Notes under the pieces: generated by a model
The model's database searches: none
What the model was told of the DNA's origin: nothing
What the model saw: only the letters and a program-made list of their open reading frames with translations
Shown: positions 6,278-12,579 of the stretch, piece after piece
Layout of the letters: each line of letters starts with the position of its first letter
Position numbering within the stretch: position 1 is the first letter of the stretch
Translations under genes and position numbers: made by a program
From: an uncultured Bacillaceae bacterium
GTDB lineage: Bacteria; Bacillota; Bacilli; Bacillales; Pradoshiaceae
Assembly: GCA_904501845.1 (NCBI GenBank)
Contig: CAJGCH010000058.1
Span: forward strand, 1 to 12,579
Direction: 5' to 3'
DNA: 12,579 nucleotides

Positions 6278-6373
6278 CTATAAAAAAGCGGTAATCCCTG
6301 ATAGCAAGGTCACAGCTACCATGGTAATAATCATTAAATAGACAATGATTTTTTGAGTGCGCTTATTAGACAT
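6278..6373 (-). CDS. prli42: Stressosome-associated membrane miniprotein Prli42
   Basis: A 31-codon gene on the minus strand, easily missed because of its size. The product starts MSNKRTQKIIVYLMIITM and ends with SGITAFL: a basic head (Lys4, Arg5, Lys8) and one hydrophobic helix at about 9-31. Length, charge pattern and sequence fit Prli42, a miniprotein conserved in Firmicutes. In Listeria monocytogenes it anchors the stressosome to the membrane through RsbR and is needed for sigma-B activation after oxidative stress. Support for a real gene is strong: AAGGAG 8 bases before the ATG, a 17-bp-spaced sigma-A promoter upstream (6404-6432), and a perfect terminator downstream. It diverges from the epimerase gene. 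Whether this organism has the rsbR-sigB system cannot be seen here; the assignment is by resemblance from memory. Confidence 0.85.
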   Translation of the reverse strand: MSNKRTQKIIVYLMIITMVAVTLLSGITAFL

Positions 6374-6403
6374 GAGTTCCACTCCTTCTATGCTCTTGAT
6401 TTG

Positions 6404-6432
6404 ATACTACTATTTTTAGGCTCCCTCCTCAA
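6404..6432 (-). promoter_or_regulatory. Sigma-A promoter of the miniprotein gene
   Basis: On the minus strand TTGAGG (6432-6427) and TAGTAT (6409-6404) are separated by exactly 17 bases. Transcription would start near 6397, giving a leader of about 24 bases that contains the AAGGAG ribosome binding site. No sigma-B-type box was seen here. Confidence 0.55.
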
Positions 6433-6467
6433 GTGAAAAAAATTTCTTCTGTTTCAAGGTGTATGCC

Positions 6468-6496
6468 TTTATAGAATTTTACGAATGTTCTATTAT
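6468..6496 (+). promoter_or_regulatory. Putative sigma-A promoter of the epimerase-carboxylase operon
   Basis: TTTATA (6468-6473), 17 bases, then TATTAT (6491-6496), 4 and 5 of 6 consensus positions respectively. It lies 29 bases before the epimerase ATG and back to back with the miniprotein promoter in a 152-base divergent gap. No clear cre or FadR operator was recognised. Confidence 0.42.
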
Positions 6497-6525
6497 TTAT
6501 ATAGGCAAAAAAAGGGAGGATGAGC

Positions 6526-6939
6526 ATGCAAAGGGGAATCAACCATATTGGAATTGCCGTAAAATCTATTTCGGAAGCGCTTCCTATTTATAAGGATGTG
6601 TTCGGAATGGTTTATGAAGGGGAAGAAATTGTTCCAAGTCAAAAGGTCAAGGTAGCCTTCCTTTTGGCAGGAAATACCCGGATTGAATTGCTTGAGCCGA
6701 TAGATGAGACAAGTGCCATTGCAAAATTTATCGAAACAAAAGGGGAGGGGATTCACCATCTTGCGCTAGAGGTAACAAGCATTAAAGATAGAATCGCTGA
6801 ACTGAAAGAAAAAGGAATACAATTGATTGATGAAGAACCGAGACCTGGTGCACATCATACAGAAGTGGCATTCATACATCCTAAGTCAGTACATAGGGTT
6901 TTGGTAGAGTTATGCGAGAAACCGAAACGGGAGGAATAA
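6526..6939 (+). CDS. mce: Methylmalonyl-CoA epimerase
   Basis: A vicinal-oxygen-chelate fold enzyme of 137 residues, the normal length, with two beta-alpha-beta-beta-beta modules. Expected metal ligands are visible: His7 in NHIGIAV, Gln39 in PSQKVKVAFL, a His in GIHHLALEV (77 or 78) and Glu129 in VLVELCE. It converts (S)- to (R)-methylmalonyl-CoA, linking the carboxylase encoded next to the mutase at the window's left end. The ATG at 6526 is chosen because GGGAGG (6514-6519) is 6 bases before it; an in-frame ATG at 6520 directly abuts that site and is unlikely to be used. The carboxylase start follows 2 bases after the stop, a tight operon. A generic glyoxalase-family role is the alternative, but the neighbours argue against it. 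Confidence 0.93.
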   Translation: MQRGINHIGIAVKSISEALPIYKDVFGMVYEGEEIVPSQKVKVAFLLAGNTRIELLEPIDETSAIAKFIETKGEGIHHLALEVTSIKDRIAELKEKGIQLIDEEPRPGAHHTEVAFIHPKSVHRVLVELCEKPKREE

Positions 6940-6941
6940 GG

Positions 6942-8489
6942 GTGGATATTTACGAGAAGATCACGGAGCTGTATGACAGAAGGAATGATATTGAACTTGG
7001 CGGCGGATTCGAAAAAATTGAGAAACAGCATGAAAAAGGGAAATTGACGGCCAGGGAACGGATTGACCTTCTTGTAGATGAGGATAGCTTTGTTGAATTA
7101 TATGCATTCGTCGAACATCGCAATAAGGACTTTGGATTAGACAAGGTAAAGGGGCCAGGGGATGGCGTTGTGACCGGTTATGGTAAAATAGGCGGCCGGC
7201 CTGTATACATATTTTCGCAGGATTTCACCGTATTTGGGGGAGCGCTCGGTGAGATGCATGCTAAAAAAATCTCGAACATCATGGACTTAGCCGCCAAGAA
7301 TGGTGCACCGATTATAGGCTTGAATGACTCAGGCGGAGCGAGGATTCAAGAAGGTGTCACATCTCTTGATGGGTATGGTCATGTATTCTATCGGAATGTC
7401 ATCTATTCAGGTGTTGTTCCGCAAATATCAGTCATCATGGGACCTTGTGCAGGGGGAGCCGTATACTCGCCAGCTATCACTGATTTCGTTTTCATGGTGG
7501 ACAAGACGAGCCAAATGTTCATTACAGGACCTAAGGTAATTGAAACGGTCACAGGCGAGAAAATCAGCTCCGAGGACCTGGGCGGCGCAAAGGTTCATAA
7601 TACGGTGAGCGGGAATGCCCATTTTGAAGGGAAGACAGAAGAAGAGACCTTGCAAATGGTAAGAAGGCTTGTATCCTACCTGCCGCTCAATAATGATCAG
7701 CTGCCTCCGCGCGAGGAGTGGGATGATGAGGATGATGACCGTCCGGATCTGTGCGATATTGTTCCATTTGACGGTGTGCGTCCTTATGATGTCAGAAAGG
7801 TCGTTCGTGAAGTGGTGGATGAAGGCTCTTTCATGGAAATCCAGGAGGGCTTTGCGAAAAATATTGTCGTTGGGCTAGCCCGTCTCCGCGGGGAAACCAT
7901 CGGGCTTGTTTGCAATCAGCCGAAAAACATGGCTGGCGGACTTGACATTAATTCATCTGATAAGGCGGCCCGCTTCATTCGTTTTTGTGATTCCTTTAAT
8001 ATCCCGATTGTAACATTTGAGGATGTGTCCGGCTTCTTCCCTGGAATCAAGCAGGAACACGGAGGCATTATCCGTCACGGGGCGAAGATTCTTTACGCCT
8101 ATTCAGAGGCAACAGTGCCAAAGCTGACAGTCATCCTGCGCAAGGCGTATGGTGGCGCATATGTCGCGCTTAACAGCAAATCCATCGGTGCAGATCTTGT
8201 CTATGCTTGGCCTAACGCAGAGATAGCTGTTATGGGGCCTCAAGGTGCAGCGAATATCATATTTGCCAGAGAAATCAACAATAGTCCGGATCCGGAGAAG
8301 GTCCGCCAGCAAAAGATCGAGGAATACCGGGAGAAATTCGCAAACCCTTATGTAGCTGCAAGCCAAGGGTTGGTCGATGATGTCATAGACCCGCGGGAGA
8401 CTCGCCTAAAAATTGCTCAGGCTCTTGAGATTCTAAGAACGAAAAAGGAAGTCCGCCCGGCGAAAAAGCATGGGAATATACCATTGTAA
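6942..8489 (+). CDS. pccB: Acyl-CoA carboxylase carboxyltransferase (propionyl-CoA carboxylase beta type, YqjD-like)
   Basis: A 515-residue carboxyltransferase with both crotonase-like halves. The N half has FTVFGGALGEMHAKK, GGARIQEG (131-138) and GPCAGGAVYSPA (167-178), forming the acyl-CoA oxyanion site. The C half has GFFPGIKQEHGGIIRHGAK, AYGGAY and MGPQGAANI, the carboxybiotin side. It would move CO2 from carboxybiotin to propionyl-CoA, giving (S)-methylmalonyl-CoA; it could equally be the alpha subunit of a methylmalonyl-CoA decarboxylase. No biotin carboxylase or biotin carrier gene is in the window, so partners must be encoded elsewhere. The GTG at 6942 is preferred: GGGAGG lies 7 bases upstream. 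An ATG at 6912 would overlap the epimerase gene by 28 bases and add ten residues unlike the family start. Confidence 0.9.
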   Translation: MDIYEKITELYDRRNDIELGGGFEKIEKQHEKGKLTARERIDLLVDEDSFVELYAFVEHRNKDFGLDKVKGPGDGVVTGYGKIGGRPVYIFSQDFTVFGGALGEMHAKKISNIMDLAAKNGAPIIGLNDSGGARIQEGVTSLDGYGHVFYRNVIYSGVVPQISVIMGPCAGGAVYSPAITDFVFMVDKTSQMFITGPKVIETVTGEKISSEDLGGAKVHNTVSGNAHFEGKTEEETLQMVRRLVSYLPLNNDQLPPREEWDDEDDDRPDLCDIVPFDGVRPYDVRKVVREVVDEGSFMEIQEGFAKNIVVGLARLRGETIGLVCNQPKNMAGGLDINSSDKAARFIRFCDSFNIPIVTFEDVSGFFPGIKQEHGGIIRHGAKILYAYSEATVPKLTVILRKAYGGAYVALNSKSIGADLVYAWPNAEIAVMGPQGAANIIFAREINNSPDPEKVRQQKIEEYREKFANPYVAASQGLVDDVIDPRETRLKIAQALEILRTKKEVRPAKKHGNIPL

Positions 8490-8497
8490 GAAGAAGG

Positions 8498-8524
8498 AAG
8501 AGGAGCCTGTTAAAGGTTCCTCTT
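8498..8524 (+). terminator. Probable weak terminator after the carboxylase gene
   Basis: AAGAGGAGCC (8498-8507) pairs with GGTTCCTCTT (8515-8524), ten pairs with one G-T wobble and a 7-base loop. The tail is only ATTTCG, so termination may be partial. The gap 8525-8684 holds no supported gene; it is AT-rich except for a GC-rich patch at about 8592-8615. Confidence 0.5.
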
Positions 8525-8614
8525 ATTTCGAGAAAAGGGATTCATTATTCAGATTATTCAAAATTGTTGTATTTGATAGGCAAAAACTGTCTAGCCCGGC
8601 TTGGGGTTCCGCCC

Positions 8615-8643
8615 TTTTCTTATCTGAAAAACATCGGTATACT
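8615..8643 (+). promoter_or_regulatory. Weak putative promoter of the M20 peptidase gene
   Basis: TATACT (8638-8643) is a 5-of-6 -10 box. The best-placed -35 is poor (TTTTCT at 8615-8620, spacing 17). A start near 8650 would leave a leader of about 35 bases with the AGGAGG site. No better promoter was found in the gap. Confidence 0.3.
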
Positions 8644-8684
8644 AAAAAAGATAATAGCTTAATTCCTGGTTAGGAGGAAGAAAG

Positions 8685-9815
8685 ATGATTAATGAAGAAA
8701 GATTATTGCAGGAATTCCTGGAATTAGTCCAAATCGATTCTGAAACAAAGAACGAAGGACAAATCTCAAAGGTACTAAAAGATAAATTCACGGCTCTTGG
8801 CCTGGATGTATACGAAGACAATGCCAAAGAAGTAACGGGCTTTGGTGCTGGCAACTTAATTTGTACGCTTCCAGGGAATGTGGAAGGCGCGGATACGATT
8901 TATTTCACTTCCCATATGGATACGGTAACACCAGGAGCAGGCGTTAAGCCAAGCATTAAAGACGGTTATGTCGTTACAGACGGGACAACCATTCTTGGCG
9001 CTGACGATAAGACAGGACTTTCTGTCATGCTTGAGGTTTTACGTGTCATCAAGGAGAACGACTTGAAGCACGGTACCATCCAATTCATCATCACGGTTGG
9101 AGAAGAATCCGGTCTTGTCGGTGCGAAAGCCCTTGATCCATCTCTTATTAAAGCTACATACGGGTTTGCGTTGGACAGCGATGAAGCGGTTGGGAATATC
9201 ATCGTCGCTGCGCCGACACAAGCGAAAATCAAGGCGGTTATCAAAGGGAAAACTGCTCATGCAGGCGTAGCTCCTGAAAAAGGCGTTTCAGCCATCACTA
9301 TTGCCGCAAAAGCAATCGCAAAAATGCCGCTTGGCCGCATTGATGAAGAAACTACGGCGAACATTGGTGTATTCGATTGCGCTAACAAACAAACTAATAT
9401 TGTCGTGGATCATGTGGAAATCTTGGCTGAGGCACGCTCCTTGATTGCGGAAAAAATGGAAAAACAAGCTGCTCTCATGAAAGATGCATTTGAATCCACA
9501 GCTGCTGAAATGGGCGGTACGGCTGAAGTTGAAATCGAGGTTATGTACCCTGGATTCAAATACGGAGACGGAGACCATGTCGTTGAAGTAGCGAAGAAGG
9601 CTGCCAGAAAAATCGGCAGGGAACCAGAATTGAAGCATAGCGGCGGCGGGTCTGATGCTAACGTCATCGCTGGCCATGGTATCCCGACAGTCAACCTGGC
9701 TGTAGGCTATGAAGATATTCACACAACGAATGAAAAAATGCCAATTGCTGAACTATATAAATTAGGTGAAATGGTATTGGCTATTATTGAAGAAGTAGCT
9801 GCACCAACGAAGTAA
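8685..9815 (+). CDS. M20-family metallopeptidase, PepT/tripeptidase-like (YqjE-like)
   Basis: A 376-residue cytosolic zinc peptidase with the full M20 set of residues. His77 and Asp79 are in TSHMDTVTPG, the bridging Asp107 in LGADDKTG, the general base Glu140 and ligand Glu141 in VGEESGLVG, Asp164 in ALDSDEAVG, and His346 in DIHTTNEKM. The lid (dimerisation) domain is inserted at about 185-300 and starts with GKTAHAGVAPEKG. There is no signal peptide. Members such as peptidase T release N-terminal residues from tripeptides; B. subtilis YqjE is the matching neighbour gene, but its exact substrate is not known to me, so no symbol is given. AGGAGG lies 8 bases before the ATG. The gene has its own terminator and appears monocistronic. 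Confidence 0.9.
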   Translation: MINEERLLQEFLELVQIDSETKNEGQISKVLKDKFTALGLDVYEDNAKEVTGFGAGNLICTLPGNVEGADTIYFTSHMDTVTPGAGVKPSIKDGYVVTDGTTILGADDKTGLSVMLEVLRVIKENDLKHGTIQFIITVGEESGLVGAKALDPSLIKATYGFALDSDEAVGNIIVAAPTQAKIKAVIKGKTAHAGVAPEKGVSAITIAAKAIAKMPLGRIDEETTANIGVFDCANKQTNIVVDHVEILAEARSLIAEKMEKQAALMKDAFESTAAEMGGTAEVEIEVMYPGFKYGDGDHVVEVAKKAARKIGREPELKHSGGGSDANVIAGHGIPTVNLAVGYEDIHTTNEKMPIAELYKLGEMVLAIIEEVAAPTK

Positions 9816-9830
9816 CAATGAAAGAAAACG

Positions 9831-9857
9831 GCCACCGGCATCACCGGTGGCTTCTTT
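9831..9857. terminator. Rho-independent terminator after the M20 peptidase gene
   Basis: GCCACCGG (9831-9838) pairs with CCGGTGGC (9844-9851) around loop CATCA, followed by TTCTTT (9852-9857). The opposite strand also has a T-rich tail (AAAGAAAA at 9821-9828 on +), so it could work both ways. It separates the peptidase gene from the polymerase gene. Confidence 0.85.
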
Positions 9858-9903
9858 GCCATCTTACTAGTTAAAGGCGCAGATGGGGGAGGCTTAAGAC
9901 GAC

Positions 9904-11178
9904 ATGACAGTACAAGGGCAGGTAAAAAAAGGCGGGCGCATTATCCTGCATGTGGATATGAATAGCTTCTATGCCTCTGTGGAAATTGCATTTGACCCTT
10001 CACTCAAGGGGAAGCCCTTGGCCATTGCCGGCAATGCGAAGGAACGCAGAGGGATTATTGTTACATGCAGCTATGAAGCGCGCAGGTTTGGCGTGAAGAC
10101 GACCATGCCTATCTGGCAAGCGCAGAAGCTTTGCCCAAAACTGATTGTGATGGAACCTAATTTTGACCGGTACCGAGCGGCTTCCCAAGGGATCTTTGAG
10201 CTGCTGCGCACGTTTACGCCTATCGTGGAGCCCGTCTCTATTGATGAGGGCTATCTTGATATCACCGATCATTGTGAAGGGCAGTCGCCCATCAAGATGG
10301 CTCATACCATCCAGGAGCGTATCATGGAAACAATGGGACTCCCTTGCAGCATTGGGATTGCGCCGAATAAATTCCTGGCTAAAACAGCCTCCGACATGAA
10401 AAAACCCATGGGCATTACCATTTTGCGCAAGAGGGAAGTGGAGGAGAAGCTTTGGCCGCTTCCTGTCAAGGAAATGCATGGTGTAGGCGAGAAAACGGCT
10501 CAAAAGCTTGCTGCAATCCAAATTAAGACCATCGGGGATTTGGCAAATGCCTATGAGGGAGCGCTCGAGAAATTGTTGGGGATCAATGGACTCCGTCTAA
10601 AGGAACGGGCAAACGGGATAGACCGGCGAGAGGTAGACCCTGAATCTATTTTTGATTACAAGAGCGTCGGGAATTCTACGACTCTGCCGCGGGATGTCAC
10701 CAATCAGCAAGAATTATTCGCTGTTCTAAGACGCCTGAGTGAAAAAGTCGGAGCGCGGCTAAAGAAAAAAGAGCTATTAGCATCAAAAGTTCAAATTATG
10801 ATACGCTATAAGGATAGGAGAACCGTTACTCGGGGTAAAACATTGGTAAACCCAATCATCAAGAGCGAAGATTTGTACATGCATGCGAAGGATCTGTTCG
10901 TGAAGAATTGGAATGGGGACCCTGTCCGTCTGCTTGGCGTCACCGCCAATGAGGTCGTCGATGCCCATGAGGCCATGAAGCAGCTCGATTTATTCTCCTA
11001 CACACAGGATGTGAAGGAAGTGAAGCTAGAGACAGCTGTGGATGCGCTCACGAAGAAATTTGGGAGTCAAATCATTCAAAGAGGCATTGAGATTAAGGAT
11101 GCTAATGCCGCGAGCAATACAAGCTTCAGTAAAGATTTTTTGCACCGGCCAAAGCCTGATGGTCCGCATGTAAAATAG
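9904..11178 (+). CDS. dinB: DNA polymerase IV (Y-family, DinB/YqjH-like)
   Basis: A 424-residue Y-family polymerase that copies damaged template without proofreading. The palm carries the catalytic acids Asp18 in HVDMNSFYASVE and Asp114-Glu115 in VSIDEGYLDIT. TCSYEARRFGVKTTMP (54-69) is the fingers segment. Two helix-hairpin-helix-like stretches follow (MHGVGEKTAQKLA and LLGINGLRLKERA), then the little-finger domain. QLDLF at 360-364 is a full beta-clamp binding motif, needed for access to the replication fork. It resembles B. subtilis YqjH (PolY1) most. The ATG at 9904 lies 11 bases after GGGGGAGG, slightly long spacing, with no better start near. No LexA operator was found upstream, which fits constitutive rather than SOS-driven expression. 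No terminator separates it from the next gene. Confidence 0.95.
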   Translation: MTVQGQVKKGGRIILHVDMNSFYASVEIAFDPSLKGKPLAIAGNAKERRGIIVTCSYEARRFGVKTTMPIWQAQKLCPKLIVMEPNFDRYRAASQGIFELLRTFTPIVEPVSIDEGYLDITDHCEGQSPIKMAHTIQERIMETMGLPCSIGIAPNKFLAKTASDMKKPMGITILRKREVEEKLWPLPVKEMHGVGEKTAQKLAAIQIKTIGDLANAYEGALEKLLGINGLRLKERANGIDRREVDPESIFDYKSVGNSTTLPRDVTNQQELFAVLRRLSEKVGARLKKKELLASKVQIMIRYKDRRTVTRGKTLVNPIIKSEDLYMHAKDLFVKNWNGDPVRLLGVTANEVVDAHEAMKQLDLFSYTQDVKEVKLETAVDALTKKFGSQIIQRGIEIKDANAASNTSFSKDFLHRPKPDGPHVK

Positions 11179-11207
11179 GTTTCGGAACTTGCACAAATGG
11201 TGTAAAA

Positions 11208-11236
11208 TTGCTAAGGTTAATACGGTTTAATACAAG
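11208..11236 (+). promoter_or_regulatory. Weak putative promoter of the 6-phosphogluconate dehydrogenase gene
   Basis: TTGCTA (11208-11213) and TACAAG (11231-11236) are 17 bases apart, each matching 4 of 6 consensus positions. The pair overlaps the tandem repeat at 11215-11233. Readthrough from the polymerase gene is also possible because no terminator lies between them. Confidence 0.28.
11215..11233 (+). repeat. Tandem near-repeat upstream of gnd
   Basis: GGTTAATAC (11215-11223) is directly followed by GGTTTAATAC (11224-11233), two head-to-tail copies differing by one inserted T. It lies 33 bases before the start codon, where a regulator could bind. A chance duplication is equally possible. 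Confidence 0.4.
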
Positions 11237-11266
11237 TGAAATCCATGATTGAAAGGAATGTTAGCA

Positions 11267-12579
11267 ATGGGAAAACAACAAATTGGTGTCATCGGTCTAG
11301 CCGTCATGGGCAAGAACCTAGCGTTTAATATAGAGAGCCGTGGTTATTCGATTTCTGTTTACAATCGTTCTGCTGATAAAACAGAGGCAATGATGAAAGA
11401 GGCGGAAGGCAAAAATGTACTTCCTACATATTCAATTGAGGAGTTTGTCAATTCCCTTGAGAAACCCCGCAAGATCTTGATCATGGTGAAGGCGGGTGCT
11501 GCAACAGATGCGACAATCGCTCAATTGACTCCACACCTTGATAAGGGCGATATCATAATTGATGGAGGCAACACCTTCTTCAAAGATACGCAGCGCCGCA
11601 ATGAAGAGCTCAGCAAGCAAGGCTTCTACTTCATCGGTACCGGCGTATCAGGCGGTGAGGAAGGCGCATTAAAAGGACCTTCTATCATGCCGGGTGGCCA
11701 AAAAGAGGCTTATGAGCTTGTTGCCCCAATCTTGAAGGCCATCTCTGCAAAGGTCGGCGAAGATGATTGCTGCACCTACATCGGTCCCGATGGAGCAGGT
11801 CATTATGTGAAAATGGTCCATAACGGTATCGAATACGGGGACATGCAGTTGATCTCCGAATCCTATGCTCTTCTTCGTCATATCCTTGGACTCAATGCCG
11901 AAGAATTGCACGAGGTATTCTCTGAATGGAATAAGGGTGAGCTAGATAGCTACCTGATTGAGATCACAGCTGATATCTTCACGAAAATGGATGAGGAAAC
12001 AGGCAAGCCTATGGTAGATATCATCCTTGATAAAGCAGGCCAAAAAGGAACAGGTAAATGGACAAGTCAAAGCGCACTTGACCTCGGTGTTCCGCTTCCG
12101 ATTATTACGGAATCTGTATTCGCTCGCTTCTTATCTGCCTTAAAGGAAGAGCGTGTTGCAGCATCTAAAGTATTGTCAGGCCCTGTACAAAAGGAATTCA
12201 CAGGTGATAAGGAAGCATTCATTGAGTCTATTCGCAAGGCGCTTTACATGAGTAAAATCTGTTCTTACGCCCAAGGATTTGCCCAAATGAAGGCGGCATC
12301 AGATGAATTCAACTGGGACCTTCAATATGGCGATATCGCGATGATCTTCCGCGGCGGCTGCATCATCCGTGCCCAATTCCTGCAAAAAATTAAGGATGCC
12401 TATGACCGCAATCCTGAGCTCAAGAATCTTCTTCTTGACGAATACTTCAAGGAAATCGTTACAAGCTATCAGGAAGCCCTGCGTGAAGTAATCGGCACGG
12501 CTATCCAAGCAGGAATCCCTGTTCCTTGCTTCAGTGCTGCATTATCTTACTATGACAGCTATCGTGCTGAAACATTGCC
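11267..12579 (+). CDS. gndA: 6-phosphogluconate dehydrogenase, NADP-dependent, decarboxylating (partial, 3' end outside window)
   Basis: The frame is open from the ATG at 11267 to the window end, giving about 437 of the usual roughly 470 residues. The Rossmann motif GLAVMG (10-15) and NRS (33-35) bind NADP. IIDGGNT, VSGGEEGALKGPSIMPGG and the catalytic segment HYVKMVHNGIEYGDMQ follow, with Lys182 as the expected catalytic base. The helical C-terminal domain has DKAGQKGTGKWTSQ and FRGGCIIRAQFL. It oxidises and decarboxylates 6-phosphogluconate to ribulose 5-phosphate, making NADPH in the pentose phosphate pathway. AAAGGA lies 9 bases before the ATG. The neighbouring polymerase gene matches the B. 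subtilis yqjH-yqjI arrangement, so this is the main NADP enzyme (YqjI/GndA), not the gluconate-operon paralogue. Confidence 0.95.
   Translation, partial: MGKQQIGVIGLAVMGKNLAFNIESRGYSISVYNRSADKTEAMMKEAEGKNVLPTYSIEEFVNSLEKPRKILIMVKAGAATDATIAQLTPHLDKGDIIIDGGNTFFKDTQRRNEELSKQGFYFIGTGVSGGEEGALKGPSIMPGGQKEAYELVAPILKAISAKVGEDDCCTYIGPDGAGHYVKMVHNGIEYGDMQLISESYALLRHILGLNAEELHEVFSEWNKGELDSYLIEITADIFTKMDEETGKPMVDIILDKAGQKGTGKWTSQSALDLGVPLPIITESVFARFLSALKEERVAASKVLSGPVQKEFTGDKEAFIESIRKALYMSKICSYAQGFAQMKAASDEFNWDLQYGDIAMIFRGGCIIRAQFLQKIKDAYDRNPELKNLLLDEYFKEIVTSYQEALREVIGTAIQAGIPVPCFSAALSYYDSYRAETL

Noticed and set aside
6482..6490. CGAATGTTC before the epimerase gene as an SOS-box-like word
   Set aside because: The two halves lack the 4-base spacing of the Bacillus LexA site, and the downstream genes are metabolic.
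8592..8615. GC-rich patch in the gap before the M20 peptidase gene, considered as a hairpin or repeat element
   Set aside because: Its arms pair over only about three bases and it is not repeated in the window.
8470..8673. 67-codon + strand frame starting inside the end of the carboxylase gene
   Set aside because: It begins within the carboxylase coding sequence in another frame, spans a probable terminator hairpin, has no ribosome binding site and gives no recognisable protein.
9288..9722. 144-codon minus-strand frame
   Set aside because: It lies inside the M20 peptidase gene, opposite its catalytic and lid-domain codons, with no promoter or ribosome binding site signal of its own.
9858..9903. 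Possible LexA/SOS operator before the DNA polymerase IV gene
   Set aside because: No GAAC-N4-GTTC-type dyad is present between the terminator and the start codon.
10000..10521. 173-codon minus-strand frame
   Set aside because: It lies wholly inside the DNA polymerase IV gene, whose motifs are complete on the + strand; it is an antisense shadow.

Overview
The window looks like a core-genome segment of a Gram-positive, low-to-mid GC member of the Bacillaceae. The gene order brxB - three amino-acid ABC transporter genes - YqjA-like - YqjB-like - methylmalonyl-CoA epimerase - carboxyltransferase - M20 peptidase - DNA polymerase IV - gnd follows the yqiW-yqiXYZ-yqjABCDE-yqjH-yqjI order of Bacillus subtilis. 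Strong GGAGG-type ribosome binding sites, intrinsic terminators and a lipobox-bearing binding protein fit this. The genus cannot be fixed from the sequence alone. Every annotated protein gene except one 31-codon gene is on the + strand.

Layout. At 1-1372 are the C-terminal end of methylmalonyl-CoA mutase and meaB, its GTPase chaperone. At 1373-1562 is a gene-free gap. It holds the brxB promoter and, on the minus strand, a sigma-B-like promoter about 60 bp before a U-tailed hairpin, which together make a candidate small RNA. At 1563-2000 is brxB, a thiol-disulfide protein. At 2332-4603 is a polar amino-acid (probably arginine-type) ABC importer: lipoprotein, permease, ATPase. At 4683-6229 are an aromatic-acid-exporter-family membrane protein and a small L,D-transpeptidase. 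At 6278-6373 (minus) is a 31-residue membrane miniprotein matching Prli42, the stressosome-associated protein. At 6526-8489 are methylmalonyl-CoA epimerase and a propionyl-CoA carboxylase-type beta subunit. At 8685-9815 is an M20 tripeptidase-like enzyme, at 9904-11178 DNA polymerase IV, and from 11267 to the window end 6-phosphogluconate dehydrogenase without its last residues.

How the genes work together. The two ends of the left two-thirds form one pathway: carboxylase makes (S)-methylmalonyl-CoA from propionyl-CoA, epimerase converts it to the R form, and mutase (kept active by MeaB) turns that into succinyl-CoA. The pathway is split by the redox, transporter and envelope genes. The miniprotein and the candidate small RNA both point to the general stress response, but only the miniprotein is well supported. 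The other genes are housekeeping: bacillithiol-linked redox repair, amino-acid uptake, peptidoglycan cross-linking, peptide breakdown, lesion bypass and the oxidative pentose phosphate pathway.

No mobile element, CRISPR array, tRNA, rRNA or phage gene was seen. The genes are intact apart from the two cut by the window edges. This is mostly an ordinary conserved region; the points worth a second look are the minus-strand signals at 1387-1485, the hidden miniprotein gene, and the two-stem structure inside the transporter operon.
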